This document shows positions 26,201-36,008 of a stretch of 64,000 nt of DNA, one piece after another; position 1 is the stretch's first letter, and every line of letters begins with the position of its first letter. A model generated the notes under the pieces. It had not been told where the DNA came from, searched no databases, and was given only the letters and a program-made list of their open reading frames with translations. The position numbers and the translations under genes are program-made. Where the stretch lies: assembly GCA_020633075.1 (NCBI GenBank), contig JACKEI010000001.1:1-64000 (forward strand), read 5' to 3'. This DNA comes from Sandaracinaceae bacterium (GTDB lineage: Bacteria > Myxococcota_A > Polyangia > Polyangiales > Houyiibacteriaceae).

Positions 26201-26754
26201 TGTCGCCACGCGAACCTCGGGGGGGCGGTCGCGGTCGCCTCGATCGTGGGTCACTGCGGGTACTTCGACTCGGTGGACAACGCGGGGTCCGGCCCGAACG
26301 ACGCGGTCGGCTTCGGGCGCGGGGACGACCTCGCGATCCTCGTCCTCGCGGCCGAGTACGGCGCCGTGACGCCGGTGCCGCCGCTGAGGCCCCGGCGCGC
26401 GGGGGAGCTCACGGCGGGGGCGAGCGTCGTGGTCGCGGGCTACGGCATCTACGACCTCGCCGACGATAGCGCGGGTCGTCGCGCTTCGACTGCGGAAGCG
26501 GCGGCATCTACACGCGCGTCGACGCGGACGCGGGGTTCGCCAGCGGCGCGCGGGCAGGACGGGCCCCCGCGTGCACGTTCATGCCGGTCGCGTGCGAGCT
26601 GGGGCCTGGGCGCTGTGCGGACGCGGGTCCGGGAGAGCGTCCACGATCGGGATCGTCCTGCGCGGTCACTTCCTGCGGCGCGTCAAATCCGTTGAGCGCC
26701 CTGTTTTTAGGGCTCGGCGTGATGGTAGGCGCTCTGCGTCGGCGCCGCGCGTAA
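26201..26754 (+). pseudogene. Decayed trypsin-like (S1) protease with MYXO-CTERM-like tail
   Basis: Two frames together look like the remains of one secreted protease. Frame 2 (about 26201-26480) reads SIVGHCGYFD, then GRGDDLAILVLAAEYGAVTP (the S1 Asp region, 'DIALL-L') and SVVVAGYGIYD. Frame 1 (about 26470-26754) continues RFDCGSGGIYTRVDADAGF, the usual trypsin end, then a Cys-rich stalk and NPLSALFLGLGVMVGALRRR, a transmembrane helix plus Arg cluster as in MYXO-CTERM anchors. The segment that should hold GDSGGP is missing and the frame changes near 26470, so the gene is broken. No intact start was found. Confidence 0.6.
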
Positions 26755-26887
26755 AGCAAGCCGCACTCGCGATCGATCGTCGCTCGACTATTGTCCGGGT
26801 GGAGCTGGAGTTGGCCATTTTCGGGCTGGCACCGGATCTCTCATGCCGACGTCGGCTGGGCCCGCGGCCCGAAGAAGGTGAAGTCTG

Positions 26888-29800
26888 ATGCGCCCCCTCC
26901 ATCGAATCACGTCGCTGGCATCCTCGCTCTTTGTTCGCTTGTCCGTGCTCGCGGTGTTCTCTTCGTCGGCGTGGTTCGGTGCAGGGTGTTCGTCGGGGGG
27001 CGCGTCGAGCGGGTGCGAGGTGGACACGGACTGCCGCAACGGTGAGAGCTGCGTCGTCGGATACTGCGTCGATCTCGCTCCGCGCGACCTCGGCACCGCG
27101 GACCTCGGCGCGCCGCGCGATCTCGGCGCTCCGCGTGACTACGGCGTCCCGCCCGACCTCAGCCAGATCGACATGGGCGTCATCATGATGCCGAGCCCGA
27201 CGCTCCCCGACTACATCGGGTGCGACCGCGACGCCGACTGCCCGGTCGGGTTCGGGCGCTGCTTGAAGACGCTCGCGCTCAGCGTGCCCGACGGGAACGG
27301 GAACACCAGCGTGTCGGTCCAGTCGCTCGACCCGACGCTGACGCGCGCCGGCATCTGCACCCTCCCGTGCACGGACGACGCGTCGGTGTGTGACGGCCTC
27401 CAGCTCAAGCTCGGCGACGGCCCGATCGCGCCGTTCTCGTGTCAGGTCGTCGCGGTCGGCGCCTCGCCGTACCCGAGCGCGCCGGGCCCGTTCCCGTTCG
27501 CCGTGGACGGGACTGCGATGTCGGGCGGGCGCGCGTTCGCCGCGATCTGCCGCCCGCCCTTCGCGCTGTCCCAGGGCCACAGCGCGTCGTTCTGCGATGT
27601 CTGCACGGCGAACGCCGCTTGCGGCGCCGGCGACGTCTGCTGGGCGGCGGGCCTCGGCGTGCCGGGCGCGCTGGACACGCCGGGCGAGTGCCTCGAGGCC
27701 TGCACGGCCGCGACCGACTGCGCGTTCGGCTTCACCTGCGAGGCCCTCGTCGACGACACCGGCGCGTCGCCGGTCGTCCTCGGCGACTTCTGCGTCCCCA
27801 TCGAGGACACCTGCAGCTACTGCCGCGATCTCGACGGAGACGGCCGCGGCGACGGGCTCTGCGCGGGCGACGGCGCCGCCGTCACGGACGTGGACTGCGA
27901 CGACACCAACGCCGACGCGTACTACGACGCAGCCGACCCGGGCCACGCGTTTCCGGCGTTCTGCGGTGACTTCGACCTGAACTGCAACGGGCTCTCGGAC
28001 GAGGCCGAGCAATTCGTGTCGGACGACCACTGCGGAGGGTGCAACTCGCCCTGCTTCGGCGCGGTCGCGAGCGGCGCCGAGGGCGCGCAGCGAGAGTGCC
28101 AGCCCAACGGCACGTGCGGCCTCGCCTGCGACAACCCGACGGGCCAGGCCGACTGCGACGGCGACACCGAGAACGGCTGCGAGGTCCCGTTCACCGACCC
28201 GACGCGGCTGGTCTATGTGGATCGCGACGGCGACGGCGACGGCACCCCGACGTCGTCCGTGTCGCCGCAGAGCCCGCTCTTCACCTGCACGCCGGGCAAC
28301 GTCCCGGCCGGCTACTCCATCACGAACACCGACTGCGACGACAGCGGCTCGACGATCAGCACGTCGATCAGCGGCGCGAGCGGCGTCGACGACCAGTGCG
28401 ACGGAATCAATCAGGACTGCGACGCGTCCACCGACGAGGGATACGCCCGCGTCGCGTGCACCGCGGGCCTCGGCGTGTGCGCGCTGGGTGTCACGCGCTG
28501 CTCCGGCGGGAACACGTTCTGCGACTCGGCGATCGGCCCGAGCACCGAGACGTGCTTGAACGTTGGAGTCGACAACGACTGCGACGGCGTCACGAACGAC
28601 GTCCGCGCCGGGGCCAGCGACGTGATCGTCGGCTCGGCGTGCACCGCCACGACCGCGGTGGGCGCGTGCCGGAACGGGTCCTGGGGCTGCGTGTCCTTGT
28701 CGCCACAGTGCCGGCCGGCGAGCCCGACCACCGACACGTTCGGGAACAACATCGACGAGGACTGCGACGGGATCGACGGGGACGCGTCGGACACGGTCTT
28801 CGTCTCGACGGCGGGCAGCAACAACAGCTCGTGTGGCAGTCCGACGTCGCCGTGCCGGACGATCGAGTACGGCACCACGCGCGCGGCGGCGCTCAGCCGC
28901 AGCACGGTGCGCGTGTCGAGCGGCGCCTTCACCGAGACGAACGGGCTCCGGCTTCGGGCCGGCGTCACCGTCATCGGAGGTCACAACCCGTGGAACGGGT
29001 GGCAGGCGACCAGCTCGCGCACCACGCTGACGACCACACGTAACGCGAGCAGCGCGTTCAACGGCGCGCCCAGCTTCAATGGCACGACGGGCATCACCTG
29101 CGACTCGGGGACCGATACGGTCGCGAACCGCGGCGGGCTCCAGAAGATCGACGTGACGGTGCCGCGTCGGACGGCGGGCAGCACCAGCGAGACCGTCGTC
29201 GGCGCGTGGTTCGGCGAGTGCGACTGGGTGCGGTTCAGCGACGTGAAGCTCACGGTCGCGTCCGGTGCGCCGGGCGCCGCCAACACGACGCCGGGCGCCG
29301 CCGGCGCGGATGGCGGCACGGGCACGACGGGCCAGCGCGGGACGCGCGGTCACGACTCGGCGGGCGGGTCGAGCGTCTCCGGGGGTTCCTCGGGCTGTTC
29401 GCGCAACGGCGGCGCGAGCGGCGTCGGAGGCAACGCCCGGTCGATCTTCGACTCCGACGTCAACGGCTACACCGGATACACCGGCTCGGTCATCGGGGGC
29501 GGCGGCGGCACTCCGGGCGGGGGCGGCCTGCACAACGGCGTGCGCGGGGGCATCAGCGGCTTGCCCGGCGCGTCGGCGACCAGCGGCGGCAGCGCGGGCG
29601 CCGCGGGCAACTTCTCGCCGACCACGATCGGCGCGTTCTTCAGCGACAGCTCGCGGAGTGGCGGCAACGGCGGCGCAGGCGCCCATGGGCACGGCGGCGG
29701 CGGCGGCGGCGGCGGCGCTGCCGGTCGTCTGATGACGTTCGACTTCTGGACCAGCGGGTCCTCGGGTGGCGGCGGCGGCGGCGGCGGCTGCGCTGGGAGC

Positions 29801-30235
29801 GGCGGCGGCGGCGGCTCACCGGGCGGACACTCGATCGGCGTGGTGCTCGAGGGCGGGCCCTTCGTCCTGACCGGCCTCACGATCACGGTCGGCGACGGCG
29901 GCGCGGGCGGCGTTGGGGCCACGGGTGGACGCGGCGGAAACGCCGGCCAGGGTGGCCCTGGGGGCGACATGATCGACGACAACGGCGCTGGCGGAATGGG
30001 CGGCGCGGGTGGCCAGGGCAGCGGCGGCGGCGGCGGCGGCGGCGGCGCCGGTGGACGCGCGGTCGGCGTGCTGCGCACCACCTCGAGCTCCTATGGGTCC
30101 CCGAGCGTCTCCGTCGGCACGAACGGCAGCGGCGGCGGCGGTGGCGGTGGCGGCATGGGCGCGCGCAGCGGCGCAATGGGGACATCGGGCGGCGGCGGCG
30201 GCGCCGGGCAAACCAACCGGACGGTGTCGCCGTGA
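26888..30235 (+). CDS. Large lipoprotein: MopE-like Asp/Cys repeats, beta-helix and Gly-rich region
   Basis: 1115 residues. Lipobox FGAGC (Cys34). A Cys pair motif (CEVDTDCRNGESCVVGYC) and an Asp/Leu/Gly-rich linker (repeats of RDLG, residues about 62-95) follow. Residues about 310-640 hold several 'DxDGDG ... DCDD ... CDGxDxDCD' units as in MopE-type metal-binding and myxobacterial surface proteins: VDCDDTNADA, YVDRDGDGDG, DDQCDGINQDCDAS, DNDCDGVTND, NIDEDCDGIDGD. From about 645 there is a parallel beta-helix-like segment (GSNNSSCGSPTSPCRTIEYG; LRLRAGVTVIGGHNPW). The last ~320 residues are Gly-rich loops between short strands. Predicted cell-surface protein. It starts a co-directional run ending in a two-component system. 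Confidence 0.8.
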   Translation: MRPLHRITSLASSLFVRLSVLAVFSSSAWFGAGCSSGGASSGCEVDTDCRNGESCVVGYCVDLAPRDLGTADLGAPRDLGAPRDYGVPPDLSQIDMGVIMMPSPTLPDYIGCDRDADCPVGFGRCLKTLALSVPDGNGNTSVSVQSLDPTLTRAGICTLPCTDDASVCDGLQLKLGDGPIAPFSCQVVAVGASPYPSAPGPFPFAVDGTAMSGGRAFAAICRPPFALSQGHSASFCDVCTANAACGAGDVCWAAGLGVPGALDTPGECLEACTAATDCAFGFTCEALVDDTGASPVVLGDFCVPIEDTCSYCRDLDGDGRGDGLCAGDGAAVTDVDCDDTNADAYYDAADPGHAFPAFCGDFDLNCNGLSDEAEQFVSDDHCGGCNSPCFGAVASGAEGAQRECQPNGTCGLACDNPTGQADCDGDTENGCEVPFTDPTRLVYVDRDGDGDGTPTSSVSPQSPLFTCTPGNVPAGYSITNTDCDDSGSTISTSISGASGVDDQCDGINQDCDASTDEGYARVACTAGLGVCALGVTRCSGGNTFCDSAIGPSTETCLNVGVDNDCDGVTNDVRAGASDVIVGSACTATTAVGACRNGSWGCVSLSPQCRPASPTTDTFGNNIDEDCDGIDGDASDTVFVSTAGSNNSSCGSPTSPCRTIEYGTTRAAALSRSTVRVSSGAFTETNGLRLRAGVTVIGGHNPWNGWQATSSRTTLTTTRNASSAFNGAPSFNGTTGITCDSGTDTVANRGGLQKIDVTVPRRTAGSTSETVVGAWFGECDWVRFSDVKLTVASGAPGAANTTPGAAGADGGTGTTGQRGTRGHDSAGGSSVSGGSSGCSRNGGASGVGGNARSIFDSDVNGYTGYTGSVIGGGGGTPGGGGLHNGVRGGISGLPGASATSGGSAGAAGNFSPTTIGAFFSDSSRSGGNGGAGAHGHGGGGGGGGAAGRLMTFDFWTSGSSGGGGGGGGCAGSGGGGGSPGGHSIGVVLEGGPFVLTGLTITVGDGGAGGVGATGGRGGNAGQGGPGGDMIDDNGAGGMGGAGGQGSGGGGGGGGAGGRAVGVLRTTSSSYGSPSVSVGTNGSGGGGGGGGMGARSGAMGTSGGGGGAGQTNRTVSP

Positions 30236-30312
30236 GCGGCCCCGCGAACTGAAACGACGGACCGGGGCCCGCAGCGGCCTCACGGGCACTCAGGAACTCG
30301 AACGGAACGACC

Positions 30313-33300
30313 ATGAGACACTCTCCTTCAGCTACGTTGGCGGGCGCGACGCTCGCCCTCCTCCTCGTCCCCGGCTGCGGTGGCGGCGGCGGCCCGTCGG
30401 GTTTCGACGGCGTCAACGTCGAGCTCCCCCCGCCGGAGGCGTTCGCGGTCACGACCGGTGACGCGTGCTTTGTCGACAGTGAGTGCTCGGCCGACACGTT
30501 CTGCTTCCAGGGCGACTGCCTCTTCGAGTGCAACTCCGACTCGGACTGCACCGGGGGCGACACTTGCAGCCCGCGGCGTCGCTGCGAGTCCGGGACCCGG
30601 CGCTCGGGCGGCCGACCGAAGAGCATCGACAACGTCATCCCGGGCGTCGGCATCGCGAACGCGGTCGCGACGACCTACGCGATCGCGCCCGGGCAGACCT
30701 TCGTGAACATCGTGCTCGAGCCGACCGCGCCCGTCATCGACGGCGCCATCGGCTACTCGCTGACGCGCTTCGACACCGTCCTCAACGTGGTGGAGACTGA
30801 CGCGCAGATGCGGCGCGCCGAAGGCACCACGAGCTTCACGATCCCTGTCCCGACCGGCGTCGCGAATCCGTCGAGCCCGCAGACCGGCTCGGTGCGCGTC
30901 GACATCAAGACCAGTATCGGCGACTTGTCCGTCTCGCTCCTGCCGCAGGTGGCGACCGAGGGGGTCTACGCCGGCACCGTGCGCGTCCGTGAGCTCGCCG
31001 ACGCAGCGCTCCCGATCGACGCGGAGATTGTCACGAGCCCCGAGGGCGCGACCCTGGCCACGGCGACGACCGCGTGGCTCTTGCTCCCGGTGCGGCCGGA
31101 CACGCTCTTCGCGCCCCACGCTCCGCTGGTCGCCGGGCCCGACGCCGTGGCGGCGCAGCTCACCTTCGACGGGTTCACGCAGCGCTGGGTCGCCGTGTTC
31201 GACCACAGCTTCGGGCTGGCGGCGAGCGGCCCCTTCGGCGGTCTCGCCGACGGTCAGGTCGAGCGCAGCCTGCGCTTCGAGATCGAGGTCGTGGACGGGC
31301 ACCTCATCGGGCAGATGAGCGACCGCTGGTCGGGGCTCTTCGACGAGCGCACCGCCGTCGGCGTCCGGTCCGCCGGCGACGTCGTGTTCCAGGGTGAGCT
31401 CGACCTCACCCGCGTCGGCGACGCGCGCGCCGTGGCCAACCTCCCGACGCCGGCCGCCCTCACCACCCCGAACCCGCAGCCACGCGAGGTGCCCTCGCTC
31501 GCGGCGTGTGACACCGTCAACTTCGGCGCGACCTCGCCGATCAACGTGGGTGGGACGACGTACTCGTGCGTCGGCCTCCCGGACACCGCAGCGTTCACGG
31601 CCTCGACCAATCGCGAGGCGCAGATGGGGTGCGCGATCGCGGTGGGCGAGACGGCGCTGGCGGGTCCGACCGTCGCGCGACAGATCCAGGGCTTCGTCTC
31701 CGGGACCACGGTGGGGCAGAGCTTCTCGGACTTCATCGACGACTGCGCGGCCGGCACCGGCGGGACCTGTGTCCCGTCGCCCGAGATCCTGTGCGCGCGG
31801 CAGCTCCTCGCCTACGCGCACCAGATGAACGACACCGCATCGACCACCGTCGTGCAGCTCGTGAGCACCTACCGGGGCACGAACCGCGAGGCCAGCCTCG
31901 GGCCACAGCTCGCGGCGTTCCACGTCGACACCCAGACGCGCCTCGACTGGCTCCAGGCGCAGAACTTCCCGGCGATCGTCACGTCGGCCGTGCAGGGCCT
32001 CAACGAGACGCTGCTCGACGACTGGCAGCAGAACGTGCTCGAGGTACACCTCGGGGTGCTCGCCGACCAATTCTCAGCGGGGTCGCTTGCCGTGCTCGGA
32101 CGCGCCTCCGACGACGCCATCGTGAACGACGGCCGCACGCTGATGCTCCTCGAGCTCTCGCAGAGCTGGCGCGCGTCGGCCGACGCGCTCGCGCTCGCAG
32201 CGAGCCGCTGGAGCGACCTCTACCAGGACGTCACGTCCCGGACCGAGAAGGCCGCCTACGTGCGCGAGAAGCTCTTCGACCTGTACGTGATGTCGGGGGT
32301 CATGGCCGAGCTCAACCGGCTCGCGGGGGCCGGGTTCGCGTCTTCGAGCTTCGCGGGTGGGTTCTCGGCCGTGGCGACCGAGCTCCAGGAGCTCGCGCAG
32401 CCGTTCTCGGCGCTCGTCTTCGCGCGGGACGCCGAGGTGGTGGTGTCGACGTCGCTCGATCCGACCATGGGCAACGACACCGTGCTCGCGGCGCGTCGCA
32501 CGGCTGCGATGACGGACCTCACGCGTGCGGCGACGTCGGTCACCTCGACCCTGACCGATCTCCAACGTGATCTCGTCGACGAGGCGACCCTGCGCGGGCG
32601 GATCCAGACACAGACGAACGAGCTCTACAGCGAGCTCGTCGACCTCTGCGGTCTCCCGAACGGCTGCGCGCTGAACGACCGCGCCGACCCGTCGTGCCGT
32701 CCGCGAGTCGTCCCGGGGCTCTGCGGGTTCGCGCTCGACCCCGACACCGACGAGCGCACGAGCCTCGTTGTCCTGCAGCCGTCCGAGGCCAACGCGGCGG
32801 TCCTCGCGTACTACGAGGCGCTGCAGGACCGCGATCTCGCGGTGGCCGAGCTCGAGGCCGGCGAGGACTCCGCGCGGCGCTTCGTGCAGCTGACGGATGC
32901 GTTCGCTGCTTCCGTCGAGTCGTGGAACACTCGGCGCGGCGAGGTGGACACCGCGATCGGCGCGCTCGTCGACGAGGCGCAGTCGCGCCGCCAAGGCGCG
33001 CTCGACGCGCTGGAGCAGTTCGTGCTCGACGGCATCGCGCTGCGCGAGGAAGCCGCCGCCGAGCGCGGGGCGTGGCTCCAGAACTGGGACGCGTACGAAA
33101 TGGCGGTCGACGCCGACGTGCAGACGCTGCTGGAGTCGGCGCGCACGTCGTCGACCGCGGCGGGCCTTCAGGTCACGGCGGATACCTTCTTGATCGGCGC
33201 CGACGCGCTGATCGGCGCGTCGGGAGCGGACAGCACCCCCGGGTACGTGATGGCGGGCATCGGAGCCGGGCTCGCCGGCGCGGGCGCGGCGTTCAACATC

Positions 33301-34644
33301 GCTGCGGGGGTCACGCAGGCCAACGCCGACTGGCTCGCCGCCGAGGTCGATCGTAACTCGCTCAGCCGTGACTTCCAGATGTCGCGCGACGACTTCCAGT
33401 TCAACCTCGAGACCGCGGCGCGCGAGGACCAGCTCGCGAACCTCGAGGCCGAGATGGAGGCGCTCGCGACGTCGGCCGACTTCCAGGACGCCATCCTCGA
33501 GACCATCGTCGATCAGCTCGAGGGGGCGCTCGCCGACGAGCTCGCGTACGAGCGCGATCTCGCGGAGGTCGATGCGCGCCGGCAGGAGGCCGACGATCGG
33601 CTCGGTGAGCTCCAGGCGCTCCGGATTCGCGTAGCGCAGGCCCAGCTCACGGTGCAGCAGAAGCTTCTCGCGTACCGTCAGGTCATCCAGCGCGCCGAGC
33701 TCGTGAACGGTCAGTTCCTGGCACTCGAGGCACAGGAGGCGGAGCTCAACGACCTCCTCGGGAGCCCGAACGTCGTGTTCGGCTGGGCGAACCGCCTGAC
33801 GCAAGCCGAGAACCGCCTCGAGCGGGCGAAGCGCGCGATGATGGAGTGGCTCGTCGCGCTCGAGTACCTCGCGGTGCGCCCGTTCGTCGACCAGCGCATC
33901 CAGATCCTGCTCGCGCGCAATACGTATCAGCTCGAGGACATCGCGGCGGAGCTCGACCGGCTCCAGGGGCTCTGCGGCGGCGCGCTCAACACCACGAACG
34001 TATCCGTGTCGGTGCGCAACGACCTGATCGGGATGACCCGCGGCATCGTCGACGCGTCGACGCTGAACGAGCTCAGCGCGGGGGACCGCTTCCGTGAGAT
34101 GCTCGCCGCCGGCGTCGTGCCGATCGACAAGCGTGTCCGCTATACTGCAGACTCGAACGTCGGCGACCTCGTGACGCGCGACGACATCCTGGCCGTGAGC
34201 TTCGACATCAACCTCACCGACTTCGCAAACCTCGCGGCGACCTGCAACGCGAAGATCTCGTCGATCTCCGTCGAGCTGGTGGGCGAGGGGCTCGGATCGG
34301 GGCGCCCGACGGTGAGCCTGCTCTACGACGGCGCGAGCTCCGTGCGCTCGTGCCAGCCGAACATCTCGGCGATCGTCGAGTCGATCGGGCGCGACGCGAC
34401 GACGTTCGGGCCGATCACCACGTTCCGGGCTGCCGGCCGCAGCGTGTCGCCAGTCGCGGGCATCAACGCACCTGGCGGCGAGAACACGACGCTCCGGGGG
34501 CTCCCGCTCGCGTCGCAGTACACCTTGCTCATCGACCCCCAGATCGGCGAGAACGGCTCCATCGACTGGGCCCGCCTCGACGACGTGATCCTGCACATCG
34601 TGTACGTGTCGCAGGACGTGTTTCCGACGGGACAGTGCGAGTAG
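30313..34644 (+). CDS. Large lipoprotein with Tc-toxin-A-like pore-forming C-terminal region
   Basis: 1443 residues. Lipobox LLLVPGC (Cys22), Gly linker, then an eight-Cys knot (residues about 50-95, CFVDSECSADTFC ... CNSDSDCTGG). The central part to about 420 is beta-rich. From about 610 to 1230 it is long alpha-helices with coiled-coil character, interrupted near residues 963-1000 by a Gly/Ala-rich hydrophobic hairpin (YVMAGIGAGLAGAGAAFNIA). The final ~120 residues read ISSISVELVG, VSLLYDGASSVRSC, and end in LDDVILHIVYVSQD. TcA subunits of Tc toxins end the same way: a helical shaft with a hydrophobic hairpin, 'KSVSVTLP', 'L-Y', then 'LSDIILHIRYT'. This match is from memory, not computed. 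TcA is ~2500 residues and unlipidated; no TcB/TcC genes lie nearby. Confidence 0.75.
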   Translation: MRHSPSATLAGATLALLLVPGCGGGGGPSGFDGVNVELPPPEAFAVTTGDACFVDSECSADTFCFQGDCLFECNSDSDCTGGDTCSPRRRCESGTRRSGGRPKSIDNVIPGVGIANAVATTYAIAPGQTFVNIVLEPTAPVIDGAIGYSLTRFDTVLNVVETDAQMRRAEGTTSFTIPVPTGVANPSSPQTGSVRVDIKTSIGDLSVSLLPQVATEGVYAGTVRVRELADAALPIDAEIVTSPEGATLATATTAWLLLPVRPDTLFAPHAPLVAGPDAVAAQLTFDGFTQRWVAVFDHSFGLAASGPFGGLADGQVERSLRFEIEVVDGHLIGQMSDRWSGLFDERTAVGVRSAGDVVFQGELDLTRVGDARAVANLPTPAALTTPNPQPREVPSLAACDTVNFGATSPINVGGTTYSCVGLPDTAAFTASTNREAQMGCAIAVGETALAGPTVARQIQGFVSGTTVGQSFSDFIDDCAAGTGGTCVPSPEILCARQLLAYAHQMNDTASTTVVQLVSTYRGTNREASLGPQLAAFHVDTQTRLDWLQAQNFPAIVTSAVQGLNETLLDDWQQNVLEVHLGVLADQFSAGSLAVLGRASDDAIVNDGRTLMLLELSQSWRASADALALAASRWSDLYQDVTSRTEKAAYVREKLFDLYVMSGVMAELNRLAGAGFASSSFAGGFSAVATELQELAQPFSALVFARDAEVVVSTSLDPTMGNDTVLAARRTAAMTDLTRAATSVTSTLTDLQRDLVDEATLRGRIQTQTNELYSELVDLCGLPNGCALNDRADPSCRPRVVPGLCGFALDPDTDERTSLVVLQPSEANAAVLAYYEALQDRDLAVAELEAGEDSARRFVQLTDAFAASVESWNTRRGEVDTAIGALVDEAQSRRQGALDALEQFVLDGIALREEAAAERGAWLQNWDAYEMAVDADVQTLLESARTSSTAAGLQVTADTFLIGADALIGASGADSTPGYVMAGIGAGLAGAGAAFNIAAGVTQANADWLAAEVDRNSLSRDFQMSRDDFQFNLETAAREDQLANLEAEMEALATSADFQDAILETIVDQLEGALADELAYERDLAEVDARRQEADDRLGELQALRIRVAQAQLTVQQKLLAYRQVIQRAELVNGQFLALEAQEAELNDLLGSPNVVFGWANRLTQAENRLERAKRAMMEWLVALEYLAVRPFVDQRIQILLARNTYQLEDIAAELDRLQGLCGGALNTTNVSVSVRNDLIGMTRGIVDASTLNELSAGDRFREMLAAGVVPIDKRVRYTADSNVGDLVTRDDILAVSFDINLTDFANLAATCNAKISSISVELVGEGLGSGRPTVSLLYDGASSVRSCQPNISAIVESIGRDATTFGPITTFRAAGRSVSPVAGINAPGGENTTLRGLPLASQYTLLIDPQIGENGSIDWARLDDVILHIVYVSQDVFPTGQCE

Positions 34645-34655
34645 GCACGCGGCCC

Positions 34656-36008
34656 GTGGTTGATCTGGACGCGGCCCAGTCGCTCGGCGCCTCGGAGTTC
34701 GACTCCGTGGCGCTAGCGCGTGACTGGGCCGAGCACGTGCGCGAGGCGGCCCGGCGCATCCTCATCCGAGAGGGCGCGGTGCTCGGCGTCGGCCTGATCA
34801 TCGCGCTGGTGGTCGACGTGGCGCTGCTCCGCGGCACCGAGGCGCTCGACCACATCCTGACCGGGCTCCCCGCGCAGGCGGTGATCTGCCTCGTTGGCGC
34901 CGCGATGCTCGAGTGGGTGCCGCGCGTACGGGCTCACCCGCACGCGTTCGGCCTGCTGGGATACGTGGTTGTCGCGTCGTCGGCGGGCTACGTGCTGGGC
35001 GAGCTCGGAGGTATGGACGGCCCGTTCTTCTACCTCGCGTACCTGCTGCCGTGCGTGGTGATCGGCCTCCCCGGCTCGCTGCCTACACGCTGCGCGTTCA
35101 CCGCCGCGATCCTGGGATCGTTCATCGGGACGTTCGCGGCCATGCGACCCGGGAACCTCGCGCACCAGTTCGCGCACATCGCGTGGGTGCACCTCACGCT
35201 CATCAGCAGCGCGTTCATCTACTTCGGGCACGCGCTGCACGAGACGTCGCGCGAGCGCTTCGTCCTCGCCGCGGTCGCGCGTCGCCAGGCCGCGCTGCTC
35301 GAGCACGACAACCGGACGCTCGCGGACGTCGTCCACGTAAAGGAGCGAGACCTCGTCGCCGCGACGGATCGGGCGGCCCACGTGCGGTGGGAGGAGCGGA
35401 CCCACCTCGCGCGCGCGCTCCACGACGACCTCGGTCAGCTGCTGATCAGCGCCCGCGTACACCTGCACGACCTCGAGCGCGCGCTCGAGGGCGTCCGCCA
35501 CGAGGACCGCGTGGAGCAGCTGCGCAGCGTCATCCAAGACATCGAGTCGTCCGCGAGAGGCATCGTCACGGGCTACCGTGAGAGCGACGTCCCGTTCGAG
35601 GTCGCGGTCGAGGACCTCGTCGAGAGCTTCCGCTCGCTCGAGCGTGTCGAGGTCGAGCTGGACCTGAGATGCCAGGAATGGGAGCCTGGTCCGCATGTCC
35701 GCGACGTGTGCATTCGGACGATCCAAGAGGGGCTCAACAACGTCCTCAAGCACGCGCAGGCCACCCGCGCGGACGTGTCGGTCGTGCGCAACGGGAACGA
35801 GGTGCGGGTGCGGGTCTCCGACGACGGTGCGGGGATACTGGAGACGAGCGCAGGCGACGGTGTCGGTCTGCGCGGGATGCACGAGCGCGCGGAGTCCATC
35901 GGCGGCCGCGTCGCGATCTCGACGGCAGAGGGAGGTGGCACGATGGTCGAGGTGACGCTCCCCGTGCTCTCCGATCGCTTGGACGACGACGCGGGGCGGC
36001 TCGTATGA
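34656..36008 (+). CDS. NarL-type sensor histidine kinase, membrane-bound
   Basis: 450 residues from GTG 34656 (GTG 34635 is a possible alternative). Residues about 35-200 contain five or six hydrophobic helices (GVGLIIALVVDVALL, AVICLVGAAMLEWV, FGLLGYVVVASSAGYVL, FFYLAYLLPCVVIGL, AAILGSFIGTFAAM, LTLISSAFIYFG), with no large outside loop, so the sensor is membrane-embedded. A helix leads to the HisKA_3 box with the phospho-acceptor His256 in ARALHDDLGQLLIS, then HATPase_c: EGLNNVLKHAQATRADV (N box), VSDDGAGI (G1) and GVGLRGMHERAESIGG. It starts 11 bases after the pore-like gene and overlaps the regulator gene by 4, so all are probably one transcript. Confidence 0.92.
   Translation: MVDLDAAQSLGASEFDSVALARDWAEHVREAARRILIREGAVLGVGLIIALVVDVALLRGTEALDHILTGLPAQAVICLVGAAMLEWVPRVRAHPHAFGLLGYVVVASSAGYVLGELGGMDGPFFYLAYLLPCVVIGLPGSLPTRCAFTAAILGSFIGTFAAMRPGNLAHQFAHIAWVHLTLISSAFIYFGHALHETSRERFVLAAVARRQAALLEHDNRTLADVVHVKERDLVAATDRAAHVRWEERTHLARALHDDLGQLLISARVHLHDLERALEGVRHEDRVEQLRSVIQDIESSARGIVTGYRESDVPFEVAVEDLVESFRSLERVEVELDLRCQEWEPGPHVRDVCIRTIQEGLNNVLKHAQATRADVSVVRNGNEVRVRVSDDGAGILETSAGDGVGLRGMHERAESIGGRVAISTAEGGGTMVEVTLPVLSDRLDDDAGRLV

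Noticed and set aside
26666..29692. Minus-strand open frame of 1008 codons
   Set aside because: Arg/Ala/Val low-complexity composition opposite the MopE-like lipoprotein; no signal, motif or start site.
32074..34596. Minus-strand open frame of 840 codons
   Set aside because: Antisense shadow of the Tc-like lipoprotein; Arg/Glu-rich with no fold motif.
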